Source of the DNA: Pseudomonadota bacterium
Lineage (GTDB): Bacteria; Myxococcota_A; Polyangia; Polyangiales; Polyangiaceae
Length of the DNA: 64,000 bases
NCBI GenBank assembly: GCA_023402175.1
Contig: JAEXCN010000327.1
Coordinates: forward strand, 8,851 to 72,850
Direction: 5' to 3'
Under the pieces are notes generated by a model, which was not told the DNA's origin, searched no databases, and saw nothing but the letters and a program-made list of their open reading frames with translations. Below, one piece after another: positions 16,222 to 23,861 of the stretch (position 1 is its first letter; every line of letters begins with the position of its first letter). The translations under genes were made by a program, and so were the position numbers.

Positions 16222-16952
16222 GACGTTCGTCGACTCCCGGAGGCCGCCTTTGTCTCGCGTCGTTCGGCGGCGCGCGCCTCGGAGGAGAGCACGCTCCGAA
16301 GTGCCTCGTACGCGCGATGTGCACGGAGCTTCACCGCGGCGACGGTGGTCCCGAGCACCTGCGCGGCCTCGGCGACGCTGAGACCGTCCTGCTTGATGAG
16401 CTCGAACGCAACGCGCTGGTTCTCGGGAAGCCGCTGCAGCTCCTCGCCAAGGCGCGCGGCCACCTCCTTCGCGATCGCGACCTCGTCGGCGCCCGCATCG
16501 AGCGAGACGAGCAGATCGCCGACGTCCTCGTCGTCGGTCTTCGCGAGCACCTCGCGTCCGCCGCGACGATGGTGATCGATGAGGAGCCTGCGCGCGATCG
16601 CGAACGCCCAGGGCATCACCTCGGCGCCCGGAATGAACCGCCCGCGTGCGCGATGGATCTGCAGCATCGTCTGCTGGAGGATGTCTTCTGCCTTCGCGCG
16701 GTCGCGCGTGTGTCGAAGGAGGAAGCCGTAGAGCGGCGGCGCGAGCTTGTCGTAGACCTCGCCGAACGCAGCGTCGTCACCGCGCGCGTAGCGGTCCATC
16801 GCCGAATCGAGCGAGGCATCGTCCTCGCTCTGTCGCTCGCCGCCCACGACACGCGTCGTATCAGGCTTTGCGAGCACCTCGTTCGACTCGCCGTCGTCGA
16901 GGCCAGGGGCCGTGGCCGCGAGCGGAATTGCGATCGACATCGTCGCGAGCAT
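16218..16952 (-). CDS. ECF-type RNA polymerase sigma factor
   Basis: About 244 aa. Region 2 is seen at YARGDDAAFGEVYDKLAPPLYGFLLR...AEDILQQTMLQIHRARGRF, with the core-binding and -10 recognition helices; WAFAIARRLLIDHHRR follows. Region 4 is LQRLPENQRVAFELIKQDGL with the helix-turn-helix VAEAAQVLGTTVAAVKLRAHRA. An N-terminal extension of ~50 residues (MLATMSIAIPLAATAPG...) precedes region 2; starts at 17012, 16952 or 16940 are all possible and none has a clear Shine-Dalgarno sequence. It is followed by an overlapping NrsF-like gene, so activity is probably held in check at the membrane and released by an external signal. Confidence 0.85.
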   Translation of the reverse strand: MLATMSIAIPLAATAPGLDDGESNEVLAKPDTTRVVGGERQSEDDASLDSAMDRYARGDDAAFGEVYDKLAPPLYGFLLRHTRDRAKAEDILQQTMLQIHRARGRFIPGAEVMPWAFAIARRLLIDHHRRGGREVLAKTDDEDVGDLLVSLDAGADEVAIAKEVAARLGEELQRLPENQRVAFELIKQDGLSVAEAAQVLGTTVAAVKLRAHRAYEALRSVLSSEARAAERRETKAASGSRRTS

Positions 16953-17126
16953 CGTGCGTGAGGGAGCTACGCGAGCGACGCGGAGTGGTTTCGTCCGCCG
17001 TGCGCGCTCCATCGGGACGCCGAGCAGGCGACGGATGGAGTGTGTGCATGCGCCTTACAAGGATCGATCTGTTCCTGGGATCGCGCTCATACGGCTGTGG
17101 TTCGTCGAAGGACCAGTGATGTCCCG

Positions 17127-17145
17127 CGTCCTCACGGTGAGGACG
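17127..17145. promoter_or_regulatory. 9-bp perfect inverted repeat
   Basis: CGTCCTCACGGTGAGGACG: two 9-bp arms with a 1-nt centre. The minimal spacer suits a dimeric regulator's operator better than an RNA hairpin. It lies 189 bp before the outer-membrane-protein gene. Confidence 0.45.
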
Positions 17146-17171
17146 GGAAAAGATGCCTGCGGACGATGTAG

Positions 17172-17190
17172 GCGGGTCGCGATGACCCGC
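17172..17190. promoter_or_regulatory. 7-bp inverted repeat with 5-nt loop
   Basis: GCGGGTC-gcgat-GACCCGC. It could form an RNA hairpin or bind a regulator; there is no T-tract. It lies 27 bp after the preceding inverted repeat. Confidence 0.35.
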
Positions 17191-17333
17191 AATCGCGTCA
17201 TCTCGATCCCGCTTCGCGCGGCTGAGTGGAGCGGCATGTCGCTTGCTCGATCGCTCGTCGCGGTTTGCGAGTGCCTTCGCCTTGTTCCCGATCCGTACAC
17301 GGCGCGCCTGAAGGTGCTCGACCCGACTCCTCG

Positions 17334-17984
17334 ATGAAGGATAGAACTCAAAAGAAGATGGGGCTGAAGTTGGCCGCAGTGGCCATAGCCGCTTTCTCGA
17401 CGACGATCGCGAACGTCGCGCATGCCGACGAGCCGCGTGGCGTCGACTGGCAGAAGGTCCTCGTCGAGCTCGACCGTATGGCCCGAGGCAGTGGTGCAGA
17501 GCGCCCCAATCCCGCTTCGGCTCGTCACGCCTTTCGCTCGGCGCCGCTCGTGTCCGACGATCCGAGCCCGCAGAACATGGGCAGCGCGTGGTTCGGCGTC
17601 GCTCCGCGCGTCACGCTCGTCGCGCGCGACTGGGCAAGCTCCACGCGGCTGGCCGGAGATCGAATGAGCCTCGTCGAGCAGATGCGCTTGTCGGCATCGA
17701 CGCGCATGGTCGTCGGTCGTGCTCGCCTCAGTGGGACACGCTTCACGCCCTTCGTGCAGATCGGCCTGGGGCAGTGGCGTGTCGATCGGACGTACCTCCC
17801 GCTGACGCCCAACACGATCGAGATCGCGAGCCAGCTCGGGACCGGCTTCGAGATTCGCGTCACGCGTGCGTGGCAAGTCGCGGCCGAGTCGACGATGACC
17901 ACGCTCATCCGCGAGGGTCAGAACAACTCGGTGCCGCAGACGATGCTCTGGAGCACGTTCGTCGCCTCGCGCGTCGAGTTCTAG
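17334..17984 (+). CDS. small putative outer-membrane/periplasmic protein, 216 aa
   Basis: Not recognised. Signal peptide: from ATG 17334 (MKDRTQKKMGLKLAAVAIAA...ANVAHA-DEP) or ATG 17358 (MGLKLAAVAIAAF). The mature protein has a short charged N-terminal part, then alternating strands ending in aromatic residues (GSAWFGVAPRVTLVARDW, TRFTPFVQIGLGQWRVDRTY, LGTGFEIRVTRAWQVAAEST) and a C-terminus WSTFVASRVEF; a terminal Phe is the usual outer-membrane beta-barrel signature. Eight short strands would fit its length. It is divergent from the ECF sigma gene and could be one of its targets, but that is inference. Confidence 0.6.
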   Translation: MKDRTQKKMGLKLAAVAIAAFSTTIANVAHADEPRGVDWQKVLVELDRMARGSGAERPNPASARHAFRSAPLVSDDPSPQNMGSAWFGVAPRVTLVARDWASSTRLAGDRMSLVEQMRLSASTRMVVGRARLSGTRFTPFVQIGLGQWRVDRTYLPLTPNTIEIASQLGTGFEIRVTRAWQVAAESTMTTLIREGQNNSVPQTMLWSTFVASRVEF

Positions 17985-18086
17985 TCTCCATCCTTTCGCC
18001 GTCTCCAAAGGTCCGATGCGCGGAGGACGAAGTCCGTTGCGCGTCTTTCGGACAGACTCCGAGAGAGCGCGCGCTCAGGCTCGGAC

Positions 18087-19613
18087 TCAGAGAAAGAGCG
18101 GCTTGTCCGGAGTGCTCGCAGTCGGCTTCGGAGCTCCACCTGCTCGCGTAGCGGCGGTCGCCGGCGCGCTCGCCGGACGAACGCCCCGCGCGGCCGGAGG
18201 CGCTTTCGGCGTCGCGCTCGCCGCAGACGGCGCAGAACCCTCGGCGGCCTTCGCGGTCGCTGGTGCGGGCTCCGGATCGGCGGCGGGAACCTCGACGGCG
18301 GGAACCTCGGCTCTTGCGCGCGGCTCGCTCGGCGGCTCCTCCTTGTGCGTCGGCGCCGCTGACGCGACGGCCGGCGTCACCGATCGCGATCGGCGTACGA
18401 AAAACGCGACCGACCCGATCGCGACGATCCCGACCACGAACGCGACGAGCACGCCGACGAGCACCGCGCGGCTCTTGCTGCCGGGCCCGCCCGGTCGTCG
18501 AGACCATCCAGGCGCGGTCCCCGCCTCGCGCGGTCGCATCATGTCCTCGGCGACGCCGCGCGCGTTCATGAGCGTCCGCGCGCTGTCGTCGTAGCTCTCC
18601 GGCAGCAGCGAAGGTGAGCTCGCGATGCGCGGCGTGCTCGGAGGGACCGCCACGCGCGGGTACGATCCCATCGCGCCGATGTTCTCGGCGAACGTGCGTC
18701 CGGCGCTTCCGATCGGCGCCAACGGCGCGAGCGCGACGGCGAGGTGCTTCACGTCCTGAAAGCGATTCCGCGGATCGCGCTGGAGACACTTGTGGACGAT
18801 CGCTGCCACGTCAGCCGGTACGTCACAAAGAGATCGGAGCTCCGGCGGATCCTCGGTGACGATCATCGCGGCGACGCGTGCAGCGCCGCCCGTCCACGGC
18901 ACGCGTCCCGAGAGCGCTTCGTACAGGATCACGCCGAGTGCCCAGATGTCGGCGCGCCCATCGACCGAATGCGACGCCTTCACCTGCTCCGGGGACATGT
19001 AGAGCGCCGTCCCCATCATCGCATCGGCGTCGGTGAGCTTCGCGTCGGCTTCGTTCGTGGCGACCTTCGAGATCCCGAAGTCGAGCACCTTGACGACGGT
19101 GGACTCATCCCCGGCCGCCGCGTGCTCTCGCTCGAGGAACAGGTTCGAGGGCTTGAGGTCGCGATGGACGATCCCGAGCTGGTGCGCTTCGACCATCGCG
19201 GCGCACGCTTGGAGGACGTAGTCGACGGCCTCCGGAACGGGCAGCCAACCGCGGCGTTCGATCTCGACTTCGAGATCGTGGCCCTCGAGGAGGTCCATCA
19301 CCATGTACGGCAGGCCGTCGGCCGTGACGTCGACGTCCTTCACGCGCACGCAATGACGACCGCGCAGCTGGGCGGCAGCGCGCGCTTCACGGTCGAAGCG
19401 CGAGACGATGACCTCGTGCTCGAGCATCGACGGCAGCAGCATCTTCAATGCGACACGTTGCCGAAGTCGCTGGTGCGTCGCCTCGTAGACGATCCCCATG
19501 CCGCCTTCGCCGAGCACACGGACGATGGTGTACTTGCCGGCGACGACGTCTCCGGGTTGCGGCACGACGAACGTACGCCCGGTGGGCGAGCCTCCTGATG
19601 GAGTCACGTTCAT
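18087..19613 (-). CDS. membrane Ser/Thr protein kinase (Hanks type)
   Basis: 508 aa. Kinase domain residues ~28-290: glycine loop GEGGMGIVYEA (35-45), VALK with catalytic Lys57, HRDLKPSN (150-157, catalytic Asp152), LDFGISK (DFG 178-180), APE-equivalent MSPEQVK, and GRADIWALGVILYEALSG. A linker leads to one membrane segment (VLVGVLVAFVVGIVAIGSVAFFV, ~385-407), then an Ala/Pro/Glu-rich tail of about 100 residues outside the membrane ending DKPLFL, with no sensor domain recognised. The start ATG 19613 is preceded by GGGAGAGA. All catalytic residues are present, so it should be active. The PP2C phosphatase at 32340 could oppose it, but it is 13 kb away. Confidence 0.92.
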   Translation of the reverse strand: MNVTPSGGSPTGRTFVVPQPGDVVAGKYTIVRVLGEGGMGIVYEATHQRLRQRVALKMLLPSMLEHEVIVSRFDREARAAAQLRGRHCVRVKDVDVTADGLPYMVMDLLEGHDLEVEIERRGWLPVPEAVDYVLQACAAMVEAHQLGIVHRDLKPSNLFLEREHAAAGDESTVVKVLDFGISKVATNEADAKLTDADAMMGTALYMSPEQVKASHSVDGRADIWALGVILYEALSGRVPWTGGAARVAAMIVTEDPPELRSLCDVPADVAAIVHKCLQRDPRNRFQDVKHLAVALAPLAPIGSAGRTFAENIGAMGSYPRVAVPPSTPRIASSPSLLPESYDDSARTLMNARGVAEDMMRPREAGTAPGWSRRPGGPGSKSRAVLVGVLVAFVVGIVAIGSVAFFVRRSRSVTPAVASAAPTHKEEPPSEPRARAEVPAVEVPAADPEPAPATAKAAEGSAPSAASATPKAPPAARGVRPASAPATAATRAGGAPKPTASTPDKPLFL

Positions 19614-19646
19614 TCTCTCCCAGCCTATCGCGCAACCCAGCCACGG

Positions 19647-19666
19647 ACGAGCCGGAACGGGCTCGT
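19647..19666. promoter_or_regulatory. 7-bp dyad between divergent kinase and RNA-modification genes
   Basis: ACGAGCC-ggaacg-GGCTCGT in the 142-bp intergenic region that must hold both promoters. It could be an operator shared by the two genes. Predicted from symmetry only. Confidence 0.35.
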
Positions 19667-19755
19667 GCGCGAAACGGAACCAGGCGTAGGTCGTGCTCGC
19701 TCCCGGCGCCAATCGGCAGCCGACGCGCGCGTGCTCGTGTATCCTGGGAACCTTG

Positions 19756-21849
19756 ATGCGGCCACCTCCGCCCCGCCCCGGCTCTGGACTCGGAGAGAGC
19801 GATCTCTTGGCCGGGCTCGGCGTGCGCGAGGACGACATGCAGCGGGTGATGTGCGAGCACGCCGATCGTTGCGGCGGATGCCCCGTCATCGCCCTTCCCT
19901 ACGGCGAGCAGCTCGGGCTGAAGCGCGGTCGCGTCGTCCAGTCCGTCGCGCGTTATGCCGCGCTCGAGCTCGTCTACACGGAGCCGGTCCACGCGGCGGA
20001 TCCGATCACGCAGTACCGCACGCGCGCGAAGCTGATCGTCGCGCCCGGCGGGAAGCTCGGGCTCTACGCGAAGGGCGGCGGCCACCAGGTCGTCGACATC
20101 CCGAGATGCCAGGTCGTCTCGCCCGTCATCAGCTCCGTCGCCGCGCAGCTCCGCACGCGGATCGCGCGTGACGAGGCGGAGCACGGACCGCTCGCTCCGT
20201 TCGATCCGGCCGGCACGGGCGTGCTCCGTGCCGTCGACCTCCGTGAGATCCGCCCCGAGACGACCGACGGCGACGGTGCACGTATCCTCGTCACGCTCGT
20301 CGTGCAGCGCGATCGCGTCCGTGACCGGATCGCGCTCGAGGCAGCGGCTCGCTCGCTCGCCGCGGAAGAGCCGCGCATCCTCGGGATCGCGGTCAACTTC
20401 CACGAAGGAGAGTCGCCCCAGATCCTCGGCAACGAGACGGTCGTCGTCCACGGCGTCGCGGCTGCCCCGGACCGGATCGGCCAGGCAGCCCACCAGGCGA
20501 CGTACGGGTCATTCGTCCAGGCGCACCGCGGCCAGGCCGAGCGCGTGCATTCGACGGTGATCGATCTCCTCGCGCTCGGGCGCCCCCGACCGGGAAAGTC
20601 CGCCCCGCCGAAGATCCTCGATCTCTACGGCGGCTCCGGCGCGATCGCGCTCGCGCTCGCGCATGCGGGCGCCGACGTGCACCTCGTCGAGTCGTTCGCT
20701 CCGGCAGTCGCGCACGTCGAAGAAGCCGCGCGCAAGGCGAAGCTCTCCGTACGTGCAGAGGCGGCCGACGTCGCCTCCGCGCTTCGGCGGTTCGCCGAGC
20801 AGAAGGCCTCGTTCGACGCGGCCGTCGTGAATCCACCTCGTCGCGGCATGAGCCCGCTCGCGCGAGAGCTGCTCACGCGGACGGAGGTCCCGCTCATCGC
20901 ATACGTTTCGTGCGATCCGGACACGCTCGCGCGCGACCTCGATCACTTCACGCGCCTCGGCTACGGCGTGACGACGCTCCGCCCGCTCGACATGATCCCG
21001 CTCACGGACGAGGTCGAGACGATCGCCCTGCTCCGGCGGAGCGGGCCGACGGTGCCGAAGGTGCTCTGGGAGGACGAAGAGATCCTCGTCGTCGACAAAG
21101 GAGCCCACGAGCCGACGACGCAGCAGGGTGAATACGCCTCGTCGCTCCTCGCGCGGGCGCGCAAGCTCCCCGGCGCGAGCGAGGCCGTTCCCGTCCACCG
21201 CATCGACGTCGGCACGAGCGGCCTCGTCATGCTCGCGAAGCGGCCCGACCTCGCCGCGAAGTGGCAGGCCGTGCTCACCGCCGACAGCTCGCGGAAGATC
21301 TACGTCGCAGGCGCGCGCGGCGTGACGCCGAGCAAGGGCGCCATCACGCGCGAGCTCCGCGAGGACGGAAGGATGTACCCTGCACGCACGCGGTATCGCC
21401 GCCTCGCCGTCGCGAGCGGTCACTCCGTGCTGAGGGTCGTGCCCGAGCAGGGGCGGACGCACCAGATCCGTCGTCACCTCGCCGCGATCGGGCACCCGGT
21501 GCTCGGTGACGATCGCTACGGGCACGCACCGACGAACCGCTTCTTCGAGGAGAAGAACGCGCTCGATCGCACGTTCCTCCATTGCGTCCGCATCGAGTTC
21601 GTCCATCCGCGCACCGATCAGCGCCTCATCATCGAAGCGCCGATGCCGGGCGACCTCCGCGCCGTGCTCGAGCGCACGAGCGGGCCGGGCACGCTGCGCT
21701 TCCTCGATCACAAGAACGCGCTCGGCCAGAGCGGCGTCTCGAGCTTTCCACCGCCGCCCGACTCGAGGAACGACTCGAGCAAGGTCCTCGACGTCGACTC
21801 GAGCACCCGGACGCTCCGCGCCGAGATGGTGAACGACGACGAAGGGTGA
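19756..21849 (+). CDS. fused RNA m5U methyltransferase and RluA-type pseudouridine synthase
   Basis: 697 aa. Residues 1-430 are a RumA/RlmD/TrmA-type methyltransferase: 4Fe-4S cysteines in CEHADRCGGC (33, 39, 42) and C118 (DIPRCQV), SAM motif DLYGGSGAIAL (289-299), NPPRRG (359-364), and catalytic SCDP (Cys386) followed by DTLARDL. Residues ~435-660 are an RluA-family pseudouridine synthase: LWEDEEILVVDKG, HRIDVGTSGLVMLAK (catalytic Asp484), RKIYVAGARG, and VVPEQGRTHQIRRHLAAIGHPVLGD. Both catalytic sites look intact in one uninterrupted frame, so one protein should make both 5-methyluridine and pseudouridine in RNA, probably rRNA. These enzymes are normally separate. The last 40 residues are hydrophilic. 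ATG 19756 follows GGGAA at good spacing. Confidence 0.9.
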   Translation: MRPPPPRPGSGLGESDLLAGLGVREDDMQRVMCEHADRCGGCPVIALPYGEQLGLKRGRVVQSVARYAALELVYTEPVHAADPITQYRTRAKLIVAPGGKLGLYAKGGGHQVVDIPRCQVVSPVISSVAAQLRTRIARDEAEHGPLAPFDPAGTGVLRAVDLREIRPETTDGDGARILVTLVVQRDRVRDRIALEAAARSLAAEEPRILGIAVNFHEGESPQILGNETVVVHGVAAAPDRIGQAAHQATYGSFVQAHRGQAERVHSTVIDLLALGRPRPGKSAPPKILDLYGGSGAIALALAHAGADVHLVESFAPAVAHVEEAARKAKLSVRAEAADVASALRRFAEQKASFDAAVVNPPRRGMSPLARELLTRTEVPLIAYVSCDPDTLARDLDHFTRLGYGVTTLRPLDMIPLTDEVETIALLRRSGPTVPKVLWEDEEILVVDKGAHEPTTQQGEYASSLLARARKLPGASEAVPVHRIDVGTSGLVMLAKRPDLAAKWQAVLTADSSRKIYVAGARGVTPSKGAITRELREDGRMYPARTRYRRLAVASGHSVLRVVPEQGRTHQIRRHLAAIGHPVLGDDRYGHAPTNRFFEEKNALDRTFLHCVRIEFVHPRTDQRLIIEAPMPGDLRAVLERTSGPGTLRFLDHKNALGQSGVSSFPPPPDSRNDSSKVLDVDSSTRTLRAEMVNDDEG

Positions 21850-21870
21850 CGGACGATCCGTCGAGGAACG

Positions 21871-22386
21871 TCAGTCGTCCCAGCCGCGATCGAGGTCGTC
21901 GGGCGGAGGTGCGTCGGACGCATTCGACGCGCGCGGTTTGACCTCGGCCGCTTCGCGAAGGAGCTTTCGCTCGAGCGCCGCGCGGACGGTGTCGTCGAGG
22001 ACCTTCTGGAACGTCGCCTCGTCGAGGCGTGGATCGAGCTCGACGACGCGCGCTCCGACCGCGAGCGCGCGATCCGCGAGCGCCTCGCGTTCGGCCTCGT
22101 CCTTCGGCGGCACGAGCACGAGGACGACGTGAGGCATGTCGACGGCGATGCGCTCGCATGCGCTCGCGATGTCGTCCGCACGCACCGTGAGGATGCGGCG
22201 CCCCTCGAAGGCCGTGACGACGCGAAGGACATGGATCCCGGTCGCACCGATGATGAGCGCAGAGAGGGGCCGTGACCGGATGAGCGTCGCGTCCAACAGC
22301 TCGAGTCTAGCTGGGCGATGCGCGCTTTGTCCGCTAAGAAGGGCGGAATGTCGCGTTCGGCGAGCCCGTCCCGTCTCGATCCTCAT
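21871..22386 (-). CDS. hypothetical protein, receiver-like fold possible
   Basis: 171 aa from ATG 22386 (preceded by GAGG); longer starts would overlap the divergent gene at 22414. Residues ~40-145 alternate strands and helices in a Rossmann-like order (LSALIIGATGIHVLRVVTAF, GRRILTVRADDIASACERIA, MPHVVLVLVPPKDEAEREAL, VGARVVELDPRLDEATF), which resembles a response-regulator receiver fold, but the phosphoacceptor Asp cannot be placed convincingly. The C-terminal ~35 residues are charged and probably disordered (ending DDLDRGWDD). Not recognised; the function is not assigned. Confidence 0.55.
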   Translation of the reverse strand: MRIETGRARRTRHSALLSGQSAHRPARLELLDATLIRSRPLSALIIGATGIHVLRVVTAFEGRRILTVRADDIASACERIAVDMPHVVLVLVPPKDEAEREALADRALAVGARVVELDPRLDEATFQKVLDDTVRAALERKLLREAAEVKPRASNASDAPPPDDLDRGWDD

Positions 22387-22413
22387 GGGGGCCTCGTGGG
22401 CATCGGAGAAGGA

Positions 22414-22656
22414 ATGATCCATCGCCGTCTGGTCGTCCGGGCGAAGGACGTCGTCTTCGTCAAAGGTGTCATCGAGGCCCACGACGGCCTCGCACACGTC
22501 TTCGCCGAGAGCGGCGGCGACCTCACGATCGCGGCTGCTGCCGGCCGAGATGCGGAGCTCGACGAGCTGGTACGGGACCTCGCCGCCGAGCTCGGAGGCA
22601 TCCTCCGGGACGAGCAGCGTGATGCGGGAACTGGCGAAGGCGCACCCAATGGCTGA
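22414..22656 (+). CDS. small DUF4911-like protein, 80 aa
   Basis: 80 aa from ATG 22414, directly after a strong Shine-Dalgarno sequence (GGAGAAGGA). The sequence HRRLVVRAKDVVFVKGVIEA followed by HDGLAHVF and DLTIAAAAGRDAELDELVRDLA matches what I recall of the DUF4911 domain: one strand-helix-strand unit that monitors 'hdGla' and then a final helix. Its last 8 bp overlap the start of the downstream flavoprotein gene, so the two are translationally coupled. Family assignment is from memory and moderate; biochemical role unknown. Confidence 0.6.
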   Translation: MIHRRLVVRAKDVVFVKGVIEAHDGLAHVFAESGGDLTIAAAAGRDAELDELVRDLAAELGGILRDEQRDAGTGEGAPNG

Positions 22657-23860
22657 GCTCTCCGACTACGACGTCGCGGTCGTCGGCGGCGGGCCGGCGG
22701 GATCGAGCACGGCGCTGCATCTCGCCCGCCGGGAAGGCGTCCGCCCGCATCGCATCGTCGTCCTCGACAAGGCCCGCTTTCCTCGCGACAAGCCGTGCGC
22801 CGGCGCCGTCAGCCAGCTCGGGGTCGATGTCCTCGCGGCGATCGGGATCGATGTCGCCGTCCCCTCCGTGACGATGAAGGGCGCTCGCGTCCTCTCCGGC
22901 GCCACGATCGGCGAGACGATCGAGCACATGGGCATCGTGATCCGGCGGACCGAGTTCGACGCGCAGCTCCTCGAGACGGCGCGGAGCGACGGTATCCACG
23001 TACGCGACGGCGAAGGCCTGCGAGCGATCGAGCGCACCGGAGGCGGCGAGCGAGGAGGCTTCACGCTCACGACGACCGAGGGCTCGACGATTCGAGCGCG
23101 CTTCGTCGCCGCGGCCGACGGTGCCGGGAGCACGACGCGAAAGCTCCTCGGGATCCGCGAGCCCGATCGCAAAGGTCACCTCTACGTCCTCGACACGGAG
23201 GCGACGCCCTCGGACGAAGGCGTCACGCGCGGGCTCGTCGACTTCGATCTCACGATCCTCGACGACGGTCTCGAGGGTTACTACTGGGACTTCCCCACCA
23301 TCCTCGACGGCGCCGTGCACGTCAGCCGCGGCATCTATCACGCGAACCTCACGAGGCCGGACGCACCGTCGGGCGAAAGCGTGAAGGACGTCCTCGCGCG
23401 TGCGCTCGCGCGGCGCGGGATCGACATCGCGAAGGTGAAGCTTCGTCCGTTCAGCACGCGCCCGTTCGTTCCGCGATCGACCGCGTGGGTGAAAGGCGTC
23501 GTCCTCGTCGGCGAGGCGTACGGCATCGATCAGACGACCGGCGAAGGGATCGCACAGGCGATCGAGATGGGCCGCATCGCCGCGACCCATCTTGCTCTCG
23601 CGTGCCGGACCGGAAGCCCACGCTTCGAGGGATACGAGCGCGCCGTCCGGACGTCGACGACGGGGCGACACCTGCTCCAGAGCGCATGGCTCGCGAGGCG
23701 CGTCTACGCGCGCGTCGGCCATCCCGCGCGTCGTTATCTCCTCCGCTCGCCGTACGCGCGGGCGGCGGCGATGCGGTGGTATCGCGGCGAGACGCTCTCG
23801 CTCCCGACGCAGCTCCGTCTCGGGGTCGGTCTCGCGGCGTCGCTCTTCGCGCCGTCCTGA
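22649..23860 (+). CDS. geranylgeranyl reductase-like FAD-dependent oxidoreductase
   Basis: 403 aa. N-terminal FAD-binding motif YDVAVVGGGPAGSSTALHLA (residues ~6-26), then DKARFPRDKPCAGAVS, which matches the D-[KR]-x-x-F-P-R-x-K-x-C-G-G signature of the geranylgeranyl reductase/digeranylgeranylglycerophospholipid reductase family, and the C-terminal FAD contact LVGEAYGIDQTTGEGIAQAIE. The family reduces isoprenoid double bonds or acts as related flavin hydroxylases; the substrate here is unknown. ATG 22649 overlaps the small upstream gene by 8 bp. It converges on the SDR gene (1-bp gap). Confidence 0.85.
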   Translation: MAELSDYDVAVVGGGPAGSSTALHLARREGVRPHRIVVLDKARFPRDKPCAGAVSQLGVDVLAAIGIDVAVPSVTMKGARVLSGATIGETIEHMGIVIRRTEFDAQLLETARSDGIHVRDGEGLRAIERTGGGERGGFTLTTTEGSTIRARFVAAADGAGSTTRKLLGIREPDRKGHLYVLDTEATPSDEGVTRGLVDFDLTILDDGLEGYYWDFPTILDGAVHVSRGIYHANLTRPDAPSGESVKDVLARALARRGIDIAKVKLRPFSTRPFVPRSTAWVKGVVLVGEAYGIDQTTGEGIAQAIEMGRIAATHLALACRTGSPRFEGYERAVRTSTTGRHLLQSAWLARRVYARVGHPARRYLLRSPYARAAAMRWYRGETLSLPTQLRLGVGLAASLFAPS

Positions 23861-23861
23861 A

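Larger units (their letters stand above)
16953..17333. other. 381-bp intergenic region between sigma and OMP genes
   Basis: Separates the divergent sigma-factor and outer-membrane-protein genes. No gene is supported. It contains two inverted repeats (17127-17145 and 17172-17190) and is the likely site of both promoters. Confidence 0.6.
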
